DNA from: an uncultured Collinsella sp.
GTDB lineage: Bacteria; Actinomycetota; Coriobacteriia; Coriobacteriales; Coriobacteriaceae
Length of the DNA: 15,546 nucleotides
Reading direction: 5' to 3'
Assembly: GCA_900755005.1 (NCBI GenBank)
Contig: CAAEEX010000007.1
Span: 1 to 15,546, forward strand
Shown here: one piece after another, positions 7,634-14,703 of the stretch
Numbering within the stretch: the first letter of the stretch is position 1
How the letters are laid out: the number at the start of each line of letters is the position of its first letter
Notes under the pieces: model-generated
The model's database searches: none
Told to the model about the DNA's origin: nothing
The model's input: only the letters and a program-made list of their open reading frames with translations
Made by a program: the position numbers and the translations under genes

Positions 7634-9601
7634 TTATCGCATGAGGATTACCCAAGAAGGGCCATCGCTCACAAATCCAGAGATGCTGTTGCCCATGCCT
7701 CCGAAAGAATGCCAGAAACGATTCTCGTAAGGAGTGTCGCCCCAGAAAAACCCGATGTGGCAGTCTGTCGAATATGGATTAAACGGGTAGAAAAACACCA
7801 AATCGCCCTTGCGAGCCTTGCCGCTCGCAAGCAATTCCGAAACGCTGTTGAACTGCAGTACCGTGGCTCCGCTGTCGATGGCATATCCATACCAACGGTA
7901 TGCATTGCAGAAGCTTCCGCGGCCCGGGCCTCCCGGCCATGGCGAATTCGATTGGTTATTCGCGATCTTCGACAAATCACCGCCGGCCTTCGCATAGGCA
8001 TGCGACACAAAGCCGCCGCAATTCATTCCGGTAAACCCATCGCTTCTCGGCTCACCGTTGGGATATGTGCAGTTCACAGGGTTTAACGATGTGTTATATC
8101 GCGTGCCAAGGTAATAGGAATCGTTCTCGTGGGAAATGAGCTGTTCGAGCAAACGCTGCCTGCTTACGCCCAAGACCGAGCCGGACGCATCGACCCACAC
8201 GCCCGAAGCGTTAAACCACGAGCGGGTTCCGTCGCAATCGTACCAACCGGAAGACGCCATGCGTCCCGTTGCCTCATCGAGCCAGTACCATGCAGAGCCA
8301 TAATGCAACCAACCCGTTTGCATGGCGCCGTTCGAACCAAGGTAATACCAGGACGAACCGTCCCTATACCAGCCTGTTTGCATTGCGTAATCGGAATCAA
8401 AAAAGTAATACGAATCGCCTATGCACGTCCATCCCGTTTGCAGCGCGCCATCGGGATTCGCGTAAAACGTCCTGCCGTCGACAGAGAAAAATCCAGGAAG
8501 ATCCTGCTCCCACGAATCACCGCGTACGGTGCTTTGCGTCCCGCTCTGCACCACAGGCACACCCGAAGCATTTTTACCCGCAACGAAAATCACGGCACCG
8601 TTCGATTTGAGCAGCGCCAGCCCCTCGCCATAAGGCGCCCATCCAGACATTTGAATTGCGCCATTGCCCAGGGCGTAATAGTGGTCTCCATACGCCTCGA
8701 ATTCCCCGGTCACCATCGCGCGGGTTTCAAGGTCGAGCCAATACCACGATGAACCATCCCAATACCAGCCCGCATCCAGTGCACCCGACCCGGCGGCATG
8801 GTACCAGGCGCCATCAGATTGAACCCAACCGGTACGCATGGCACCCGACGCGTCCGTGGTGTAGAGGTTCGAGCCATCGTCCACCACGCCCGTCGCCATA
8901 GCTTTCGTTGAGGGGTCAAGCCAATACCACGCGCCCCTTGCATACAGCCACCCACTCTGGAGCTCGCCAGACGAATCGGCATAATACCAGGAACCGCGGT
9001 CGTATGCCCAACCGAAAACCATAGCGCCCGATAAGTTGAAGCAATATGAGTTCGAACCACACTGCGTAGCACCCGTGACCATAACGCCAGTCTCTGGGTC
9101 GAGCCAGTACCAATTCGAGCCGTCAAGCAACCAGCATCGCTCCATTGCGCCCGATGCGTTGAAGAAGCGCCAGCCGTCATCGCACGCAACCCAGCCGGTC
9201 CTCATGGCGCCATAGGGAATGGAGGCATCGTCGCCGGCGTTCAGAAGGTAACATCCGCCCCCGCACTCCATAAGGCCCACAGCCATAAGGCCCTCATTAT
9301 CGAACCAATACCAAAAGCCCCCTATGTACAGCCACCCTTTGACCGGAGCCGAGTTTTGGTAGTAGGACCATTGATTAGAAGCCGCGTCATATTCCCAGCC
9401 ATTTTCCGAATGCACCACCTCGGACGATATCGAGGCGTCAGCAGGTAACTCTGCCGCGGGTTCAGCGCCCGCATTCGAAGAACTTTCACCCGATGCATAT
9501 GCCGCCGGAGCCAGCCCAAACATCAAAACCAATGCCATGGCACCCGCCCAAATGAGAGCAGAAGACGCCTTCTCTAAATACGAAGCGCGAATTGCATTCA
9601 C
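7634..9601 (-). CDS. Secreted CW-repeat (choline-binding-type) NlpC/P60-like peptidase
   Basis: A 655-residue exported protein from a GTG at 9601, preferred because AAAGG lies 8 bases upstream. A TTG two codons earlier is too close to that site. The signal segment is MALVLMFGLAPAAYA (about residues 22-36). About 18 CW repeats follow from about residue 70 to 470, split by an atypical insert at about 319-391. The C-terminal cysteine-peptidase domain has Cys528 in MNCGGFV, His615 in DCHIGFF and His631 in FWHSF, a complete-looking Cys-His-His set. The domain differs clearly from that of the downstream gene, so the two probably cut different bonds or substrates. It ends 14 bases before the 780-residue NlpC/P60 gene and follows the Pce-like gene by 82 bases. 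No strong promoter was found in that gap. Confidence 0.92.
   Translation of the reverse strand: MNAIRASYLEKASSALIWAGAMALVLMFGLAPAAYASGESSSNAGAEPAAELPADASISSEVVHSENGWEYDAASNQWSYYQNSAPVKGWLYIGGFWYWFDNEGLMAVGLMECGGGCYLLNAGDDASIPYGAMRTGWVACDDGWRFFNASGAMERCWLLDGSNWYWLDPETGVMVTGATQCGSNSYCFNLSGAMVFGWAYDRGSWYYADSSGELQSGWLYARGAWYWLDPSTKAMATGVVDDGSNLYTTDASGAMRTGWVQSDGAWYHAAGSGALDAGWYWDGSSWYWLDLETRAMVTGEFEAYGDHYYALGNGAIQMSGWAPYGEGLALLKSNGAVIFVAGKNASGVPVVQSGTQSTVRGDSWEQDLPGFFSVDGRTFYANPDGALQTGWTCIGDSYYFFDSDYAMQTGWYRDGSSWYYLGSNGAMQTGWLHYGSAWYWLDEATGRMASSGWYDCDGTRSWFNASGVWVDASGSVLGVSRQRLLEQLISHENDSYYLGTRYNTSLNPVNCTYPNGEPRSDGFTGMNCGGFVSHAYAKAGGDLSKIANNQSNSPWPGGPGRGSFCNAYRWYGYAIDSGATVLQFNSVSELLASGKARKGDLVFFYPFNPYSTDCHIGFFWGDTPYENRFWHSFGGMGNSISGFVSDGPSWVILMR
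8429..8647 (-). other. Atypical central insert in the CW repeats of the 655-residue NlpC/P60 protein
   Basis: Residues about 319-391 (SGWAPYGEGLALLKSNGAV, then VPVVQSGTQ, PGFFSVDGRTFYANPDG) interrupt the regular repeats in the same relative place as in the sister proteins. This copy is the longest and most divergent of the four. Confidence 0.42.
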
Positions 9602-9683
9602 CGACAAAACCTTTCAATCTTACAAACGTTTTGAAAAACAAATCGACGGGGACCTCCAGAAAAAGAGGGACGAAATACCTCGC

Positions 9684-11441
9684 TTAGGAAATCCATTTTC
9701 CATCAGGCCCAATGCGATACCCGTCAATCGCTGCATTCGTCGCCATAACGCCGTTAGACAAGAAGTAGTAATCGCCCATCCAGCAATTCGATTTCATAAC
9801 GCCCGATCCGTCAAAGAAATACCAGAAGCCATCTTCATTCAGCCAGCCAGTAACCATAGCGCCCGATCCACCCAGGTAATACCACGAGCCCTCGCTCTGT
9901 TTCCAGCCCGTAAGCATAGAGCCTGAACCATCGAAGCAATACCACGAGCCCGCGATGGAACGCCATCCCGTCGCCATAGAGCCATCAGGGCCAAACCAAT
10001 ACCAAGACGAGCCATCATCGTACCAGCCCGTCCGCATAGACCCGCTGCTCTGAAAGAAATACCGGCAGCTATCAATTTCGCGCCAACCAGTCGCCATTGT
10101 GCCGTCGGAATCGAGCCAATACCACGAAGCGCCGCTATCGCACCATCCCGTTTGCATCGCGCCCGATTTGTCAAAGAAATACCATTGACCGCAGATTTCG
10201 CGCCAACAAGTCGCCATCTCGCCGTATTCGTCAATCCAATACCAAGAACCGCCCGTATGAAGCCAATGGTAGTCATAGCTCGAGAAATCAGCGTTGAACC
10301 ATGTCCAGCCGCTTTCGGTTCGAACCCATCCCGAAGCAAGAACGGGCACGCCATCGCGATAGAGGTGATACGTTCCACCGCCCCATTCTCCGCTGTACAA
10401 ACGCGGAATGTAATACTCGCCATTGGTCGTAACGCCGGCAGACGATAAGGAAACTTCGAAGGCCTCAGAGCCGTCGTTAGTGACATCGGCGCTCGAATAA
10501 TATCGCGAGCCAATCTCCCAAAGCGCGCGCACGAGCTCCTCTCGCATAGTCGAATATCGCCCCGTTTGAAAAACGAATTTCGGCGAAAGAGCCTTTATAT
10601 AGCCAATCGAATTTGAGTTGTCGAAGCCATGGTGCCCCAGTTTGAGAAAATCAACGTGCCCGAGTTCAGATGCAAGAGCATCCTCGGTTCCGCATAGGTT
10701 GTTAATATCGCCCGAGAGAAACGCCGTGGCGCCACCGGCCGTCACTCTTACGCCCAAAGAAATACAATTCGCATCTACGAATGCGCCAAGCACATCGGAC
10801 CCGTTGTTATTCATGATGTCGATTTGGGCAGAGCCGAGCATGAAGTGGGGGTTGCCCACATTCGAACCGGCCTCAGGGGCAATGGGGGCGCCCTCGTCAA
10901 ACACCTGGATAAACGAGGCGCCATACTCCCCTTGCGCCTCCTGCGCAGCGGAAACGAGCAGGTCATAAACGTATTGGTTATCCCAAAGCGCAGCTGGATT
11001 GGTAATCATGGAATCGTCGTAAATCGGCGTGTATATTCGCGCCGGCTTGAAAGCCGATATGATCTGCCCCGCCGAGCCAATATGGTCGCTATGCGGATGC
11101 GTGCCGATATAGAAATCAAAGTTTTCGCTGTTCACGCCCATGCTTTTCATGAAAGCAATAACTTGGTCTTCGACGCCCTGGCCAACAACCGTGCCCGACC
11201 GAACAGGATAACGCGAATCGGTGCCGTCTGGCGAATCGCTGCTTTCGCCAGAATCGACCATTCCAAAATGCCCATCGCTTTCGATAAGGATCGCATCCAT
11301 GTATTCGAACGGCAGGATATACACATTGGCATTGCCGCTCGTCTCGACAGGCTCCGCCAAAGCGACATTCGGGCAAAATAGAGCGCTGACGCACAACAAC
11401 CCGAAGAGCGTTATCACTCGCTTCGAAATCGAAATATCCAT
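9684..11441 (-). CDS. pce: Pce/CbpE-like phosphorylcholine esterase: metallo-beta-lactamase fold plus CW repeats
   Basis: A 585-residue exported protein (signal peptide about 1-29, ending CPNVALA). The N-terminal ~300 residues are a metallo-beta-lactamase fold with THPHSDHIG (His115, His117, Asp119, His120), FLSGD (Asp245) and LGHHG (His270/His271). Beyond these general motifs, several stretches match the pneumococcal phosphorylcholine esterase as I remember it: DAILIESDGHFGMVDSGE, DGTDSRYP, then ITNPAALWDNQYVYD. Pce removes phosphocholine from teichoic acids. A CW-repeat tail of about 11 units follows (about 358-585), the same order as in pneumococcal Pce. The start at 11441 is preferred (GAAGGAAAAGG upstream, proper signal peptide). 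A TTG at 11480 would add 13 residues. Unlike its neighbours it lacks the atypical repeat insert. ComEC-type or other hydrolase activity is the alternative. Confidence 0.88.
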   Translation of the reverse strand: MDISISKRVITLFGLLCVSALFCPNVALAEPVETSGNANVYILPFEYMDAILIESDGHFGMVDSGESSDSPDGTDSRYPVRSGTVVGQGVEDQVIAFMKSMGVNSENFDFYIGTHPHSDHIGSAGQIISAFKPARIYTPIYDDSMITNPAALWDNQYVYDLLVSAAQEAQGEYGASFIQVFDEGAPIAPEAGSNVGNPHFMLGSAQIDIMNNNGSDVLGAFVDANCISLGVRVTAGGATAFLSGDINNLCGTEDALASELGHVDFLKLGHHGFDNSNSIGYIKALSPKFVFQTGRYSTMREELVRALWEIGSRYYSSADVTNDGSEAFEVSLSSAGVTTNGEYYIPRLYSGEWGGGTYHLYRDGVPVLASGWVRTESGWTWFNADFSSYDYHWLHTGGSWYWIDEYGEMATCWREICGQWYFFDKSGAMQTGWCDSGASWYWLDSDGTMATGWREIDSCRYFFQSSGSMRTGWYDDGSSWYWFGPDGSMATGWRSIAGSWYCFDGSGSMLTGWKQSEGSWYYLGGSGAMVTGWLNEDGFWYFFDGSGVMKSNCWMGDYYFLSNGVMATNAAIDGYRIGPDGKWIS

Positions 11442-11454
11442 TGAGCCTTTTCCT

Positions 11455-11496
11455 TCAACAATGGCCTTCCGCATGCCCAAACGGCAGCTCCATCAT
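11455..11496 (-). CDS. Possible 13-residue leader ORF upstream of the Pce-like gene
   Basis: MMELPFGHAEGHC is preceded by GGAGGG at 8-base spacing, a better ribosome binding site than that of the esterase itself. Its TGA ends 13 bases before the esterase ATG, overlapping the purine-rich region that serves the esterase. It could couple translation, or be chance. No homology is recognised. Confidence 0.2.
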   Translation of the reverse strand: MMELPFGHAEGHC

Positions 11497-11535
11497 TGTC
11501 GGCGCCCTCCGAAATATAAGACATGGTCAAGTTTT

Positions 11536-13494
11536 CTAATTGTATGTCACAACTTTCGTACCATAGGGAATGTTGTCATAAATCCATTTTGCATTCTGAA
11601 TTTCCAGACGCACACAGCCGGCCGACGACGGAACGCCCATGGTCGGATCCATGATTCGATTGCTGTTGACGTAATACGGCGAAGAATGGAACAGATAGTC
11701 GCCGTAGAACTGCGTGTAGTAATAGCAGGTGTAACCATGGCCAAACGAGTAGCCTTTGCCATACACCTCATACTCGCCGATTACCGTCGGCGTTCCAGCC
11801 CTACCCGTCGAACATACATAGCGCCTGTTCAAATCCCAATTACCCTGCGAGCCATAGTAAATGCTCGTGATGCAACGGGACGTGTCGACTAAAATGAGCC
11901 AGTTCGTTCGGCTCGAATAGCTTTGGGCCTTCGCATTCGCTGAGTCGGAAATCCAAACGCCATTCGACCTAAAGCAATACCAAGAGCCATTAATCCACCG
12001 CCAACCCGTAGCCATGGCGCCATTGCCATCAAACCAATACCACGCGCCGCCCGAAGAGAACCAACCGGTTTCCATGCGGCCAGACGCGTTCGCGTAATAC
12101 CACGTACCATTCACATAGATCCAACCGGTCTGCATGGCGCAACTGCTCTCGCTGAAGTAGTACCAAGAGCCGCCATCGTAGAGCCAGCCAGTTTCCATGC
12201 GGCCAGAGGAGCTTGCGTAATACCACGCGCCCCCAACGGAAATCCAACCGATTTCCATGCGGCCAGAATCGTTCGCATAGTACCAGGAACCATCGACATC
12301 GATCCAGCCAGTCTGCAGGGCACCACTATCGCCGAAATAGTACCAGGAGCCATTGTCGTCCAACCATCCTGCATGCGCGCAGCCGTTTTCGTCGAAGTAA
12401 TACCACGCACCATCAAACTGCTTCCAGCCCGACGAAGGCGCATGGGTTTCGGGGTCGACATAGAACATACAACCGCCCAGCTTCACGAAACCGGAAGCGG
12501 GCTCAAGCACGCCATCGGCATTCGGAACATACAGCACGCCGTTGTCGAGCTTGCCGCAAAAGTCGCCATCGACGCCCGCAAAGACCGTCGTTCCATCCTC
12601 GGCAGTCAACCATTGGCGCACGGCTATTTCGCCAGAGTCATTTGCGAAGTAGTTCAACCCATCGACCGAGAAATAGCCCGTAGCCAACTTGAAGCCGCAT
12701 GCGGGGTCGAGATAGTAGAGGCCCCCGTTTGCAGAAAGCCAGCCGAAATGGAACGCGCCCGAAGCATCAGCGTAATACCAATCGCTACCATCGCGAACCC
12801 AACCCGTGGACATGGCGCCGGAAGCGTCAAAATAGTACGTTGAAGAGCCTATTTGCATGAAGCCGGTTGCCATTTTTCCGTCATTGGAAGCGTCGAGCCA
12901 ATACCATGCGCCGCCTATGTATTGCCAGCCATTAAGAGCCGCACCCGAAGCGTCAGCGTAAAACCAGGAGCCGCCATCGAGAATCCAGCCCGTGGACATG
13001 GCACCCTGGAAGTCACCACCCTGCTCCAGATAATAGCGCGAACCCGAAAGTTCTATCCAGCCCGTGGCCATTTTGCAGCCCGACGAGGAATCGAACCAGT
13101 ACCAATGGCCATTGATGTATTCCCATCCCGAGACGAGCGCTCCATCGCGCACGAAATACCAGTCAGAGCCAACGGCATTCCACCCCTCGACATACAAGGG
13201 CTGTTCTCCCTGCTCACCAGAACCGCCCTGGGTTGCTTCGCCCGCCGCCGACTCGCCAGAAGGTTCGGGCTGCAATGCACCGACCGGCTCTTGCGAAAGC
13301 GTGGCAGCAGAAACGGCCGGAGACGCCCCTTCCTCAAACAAATCGGCAGAATTCGCAAAATCAACTGCTTTCTGCTCGAACGCATCGGAAACCTGGACGC
13401 CACATGCATCGGTATCAATCGCGAACGCCGCGCTTGGCACAGCAACAGCAAACGCTGCCGCAGCAAAGAGCATAATGGCATGGAACTTCTTCAT
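11536..13494 (-). CDS. Secreted CW-repeat L,D-transpeptidase (YkuD)
   Basis: A 652-residue exported protein. The signal peptide is residues 1-25 (AAAAFAVAVPSAAFA), followed by an acidic, low-complexity linker to about 100. About 19 CW repeats occupy 102-517, with an atypical insert at about 293-357. The YkuD domain spans about 530-652 with His603 (LFHSSPYY) and Cys627 in SAGCVRL. YkuD enzymes form 3-3 cross-links or attach proteins to peptidoglycan using this Cys. The usual motif is SHGC; here the His is Ala (residue 625), while the broken paralogue at 2743-5106 keeps SHGCVR. The two share YTCYYYTQFYGDYLFHS exactly. It is the first gene of the minus-strand cluster, with an extended -10 promoter about 40 bases upstream of the ATG. 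Its stop lies 94 bases before the Pce-like start. Confidence 0.93.
   Translation of the reverse strand: MKKFHAIMLFAAAAFAVAVPSAAFAIDTDACGVQVSDAFEQKAVDFANSADLFEEGASPAVSAATLSQEPVGALQPEPSGESAAGEATQGGSGEQGEQPLYVEGWNAVGSDWYFVRDGALVSGWEYINGHWYWFDSSSGCKMATGWIELSGSRYYLEQGGDFQGAMSTGWILDGGSWFYADASGAALNGWQYIGGAWYWLDASNDGKMATGFMQIGSSTYYFDASGAMSTGWVRDGSDWYYADASGAFHFGWLSANGGLYYLDPACGFKLATGYFSVDGLNYFANDSGEIAVRQWLTAEDGTTVFAGVDGDFCGKLDNGVLYVPNADGVLEPASGFVKLGGCMFYVDPETHAPSSGWKQFDGAWYYFDENGCAHAGWLDDNGSWYYFGDSGALQTGWIDVDGSWYYANDSGRMEIGWISVGGAWYYASSSGRMETGWLYDGGSWYYFSESSCAMQTGWIYVNGTWYYANASGRMETGWFSSGGAWYWFDGNGAMATGWRWINGSWYCFRSNGVWISDSANAKAQSYSSRTNWLILVDTSRCITSIYYGSQGNWDLNRRYVCSTGRAGTPTVIGEYEVYGKGYSFGHGYTCYYYTQFYGDYLFHSSPYYVNSNRIMDPTMGVPSSAGCVRLEIQNAKWIYDNIPYGTKVVTYN
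12424..12618 (-). other. Atypical central insert in the CW repeats of the L,D-transpeptidase
   Basis: Residues about 293-357 read RQWLTAEDG, then VFAGVDGDFCGKLDNGVLY, EPASGFVKLGGCMFYVDPET. Canonical repeats flank it on both sides. It is the clearest representative of the insert shared with the other large repeat proteins. Confidence 0.5.
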
Positions 13495-13531
13495 AATAAA
13501 GCTCGTTTCTGAATAGGCCTTAGCTTAGACG

Positions 13532-13560
13532 ATTATACCAAGAGAGGCACCAAGCCACCT
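13532..13560 (-). promoter_or_regulatory. Extended -10 promoter of the L,D-transpeptidase gene/cluster
   Basis: On the minus strand TGGTATAAT is a perfect extended -10 (TATAAT at 13532-13537), about 38 bases before the ATG at 13494. The -35 region at 17-base spacing (AGGTGG, 13555-13560) is poor, as is common with extended -10 promoters. Confidence 0.65.
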
Positions 13561-13570
13561 TGGTGCCTCT
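13543..13570. repeat. Perfect 12-bp inverted repeat abutting the promoter: operator or hairpin terminator
   Basis: AGAGGCACCAAG (13543-13554) and CTTGGTGCCTCT (13559-13570) are separated by CCAC. It sits directly upstream of the extended -10 and covers the -35 zone of the minus-strand promoter. Neither flank has a good T-tract (plus side TCTGTT), and no gene ends toward it in either direction. An operator is therefore at least as likely as a terminator. Confidence 0.6.
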
Positions 13571-13622
13571 TCTGTTCGCGGCCATGTTTGCCATGCTGTG
13601 CTCTCCCAACAGTATTTCGCAT

Positions 13623-13650
13623 TTGACGCAATGCGTCCAACACATAGAAT
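13623..13650 (+). promoter_or_regulatory. Candidate sigma-70 promoter for the licD operon
   Basis: TTGACG (13623-13628), a 16-base spacer and TAGAAT (13645-13650). The spacer and -35 include GACGCA-A-TGCGTC, an interrupted palindrome that could be an operator. The implied leader to the LicD start is about 170 bases. Confidence 0.4.
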
Positions 13651-13709
13651 TGCTTTTAGACAGCTTCATATCGACTCCGGTGTTCAAACTTCGACTATCT
13701 AATTACAAT

Positions 13710-13725
13710 ATGAACATATGTTCAT
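13710..13725. promoter_or_regulatory. 16-bp palindrome resembling a Gram-positive LexA (SOS) box
   Basis: ATGAACATATGTTCAT is a perfect palindrome. Its core GAACATATGTTC fits the known Gram-positive LexA box pattern CGAACrnryGTTCG except for the outermost C/G pair. It directly follows a TACAAT (-10-like) at 13704-13709, where a repressor would cover the start of transcription. A third half-site TGAACATA recurs at 13749-13756. Binding by another dimeric repressor is possible. Confidence 0.45.
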
Positions 13726-13825
13726 TGTTCGTCTTTTCTTTCGTGATTTGAACATAAAAGCAGGCTGTACAATGTCGATGCGTCAAATCACGATGCGCAG
13801 CATGTTTTTAGTATTGAAGGTAATG

Positions 13826-14701
13826 ATGTTTGTTAATGACTCACCCCTTACCCAGCAGAAAGCCCTCGAGCTCCTGCAACAAACCGAGCTCGAGATTCTC
13901 AAAGCGGCATCAGAGGTATTTGCCGAACACGGCATCCGCTGGTTTCTCGATGGAGGCACACTGCTCGGCGCAGCCCGGCATCAAGGTTTCATTCCCTGGG
14001 ATGACGATATCGACATCGGAATGCTACGCGAGGATTACGATAAGCTGCTCGCGCTTCCTTCCAGCGCGTTTCCCTATGGCATTTCACTCCACACCACAAA
14101 GAACACCCCGGGCTACAGCGCCATGTTCGCCAAGCTGTATATGGATGGAACCGCGTTTGAAACCCAGGAGACCCGCGAGGCGGGTTGCTCACAGGCGATC
14201 TTCGTAGACATCTTCCCCTACGATGCGCTGGCTACCGACGAGGCGGTTGCCAAGAGACAACGGTGCTCGGCGAAGCTCTGGCAATCCATCTCGTATCTAC
14301 GGAGTTCGGGGGCGACCGTCGTCCCCCACAAAGGCGCACTCGGCTCTATTGAGAAAGCCGGTTGCCGGCTTGCTCACCATCTTGTTAAGGCGATGTTCCC
14401 CAGGCAGGAGTCCGTCGACGAGCGATTCGAGCGAGCAATCTCGTTACCCAGCATCATCCCGAGCAATTCCGTCCTCCCCTTTGCATGGCCCAACATTGAC
14501 GGCTACCACGTAGAGGAAATCTTCCCCACAGCTACGTTGCCTTTCGATAGCGCTGAATTCCCGGTTCCCAAGCTTTGGGATGAATACCTCACGCGCATGT
14601 ATGGAGACTGGCGAGCCATTCCAAAAGTGGAGGACAGAAAAACGCATCTTCCGCTTTACCTTAAATTCAAGAATGGCATGTCCTGGGGCGACGGGGAGTA
14701 A
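13826..14701 (+). CDS. licD: LicD-family phosphotransferase (phosphocholine or similar)
   Basis: A 291-residue cytoplasmic protein. Motifs: ELEILKAASEVFAEHGIRWF, then GGTLLGAARHQGFIPWDDDI (GGTLLG 43-48; WDDDIDIG 58-65 with the metal/nucleotide-binding acidic residues), plus a C-terminal YG.W region (MYGDWRAIPK). LicD proteins transfer phosphocholine from CDP-choline, or a related phospho-group, to surface glycans such as teichoic acid. The start at 13826 is chosen for GAAGG five bases upstream and because family members begin shortly before the ELEILK helix. In-frame ATGs at 13718, 13772 and 13823 would add a non-conserved extension that overlaps likely promoter sequence. The glycosyltransferase gene starts 3 bases after its stop, so the two form an operon. 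No licA/licB/licC (choline uptake and activation) genes are in the window, so the donor is inferred. Confidence 0.9.
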   Translation: MFVNDSPLTQQKALELLQQTELEILKAASEVFAEHGIRWFLDGGTLLGAARHQGFIPWDDDIDIGMLREDYDKLLALPSSAFPYGISLHTTKNTPGYSAMFAKLYMDGTAFETQETREAGCSQAIFVDIFPYDALATDEAVAKRQRCSAKLWQSISYLRSSGATVVPHKGALGSIEKAGCRLAHHLVKAMFPRQESVDERFERAISLPSIIPSNSVLPFAWPNIDGYHVEEIFPTATLPFDSAEFPVPKLWDEYLTRMYGDWRAIPKVEDRKTHLPLYLKFKNGMSWGDGE

Positions 14702-14703
14702 AC

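Larger units (their letters stand above)
13571..13825. promoter_or_regulatory. Divergent intergenic region upstream of the LicD gene
   Basis: No convincing gene is seen here. It holds candidate plus-strand promoters (TTGACG at 13623-13628 with TAGAAT at 13645-13650, and TACAAT boxes at 13704 and 13768), a short palindrome inside the first promoter, and a 16-bp palindrome at 13710-13725. It is AT-richer than its surroundings. An open frame from ATG 13718 runs into the LicD gene but is not needed for it. Confidence 0.5.

Noticed and set aside
9602..9683. Terminator between the esterase and the downstream NlpC/P60 gene
   Set aside because: Only a 4-bp GAGG/CCTC stem precedes a T-run; too weak to call.
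9839..10513. 224-codon minus-strand open frame inside the esterase gene
   Set aside because: It is an alternative frame of the CW repeats; its periodic composition mirrors the repeats and it has no start signals.
11221..11892. 223-codon plus-strand frame
   Set aside because: Antisense to the esterase and transpeptidase genes and crosses their boundary; no motif or ribosome binding site.
5277..13494. CRISPR-like or satellite DNA repeats
   Set aside because: The periodic DNA similarity comes from ~20-residue protein repeats with variable codons; there are no exact direct repeats with unique spacers.
13718..13825. N-terminal extension of LicD from ATG 13718
   Set aside because: Not typical of the family, overlaps the LexA-like palindrome and -10-like boxes, and the ATG at 13826 has the better-placed GAAGG.
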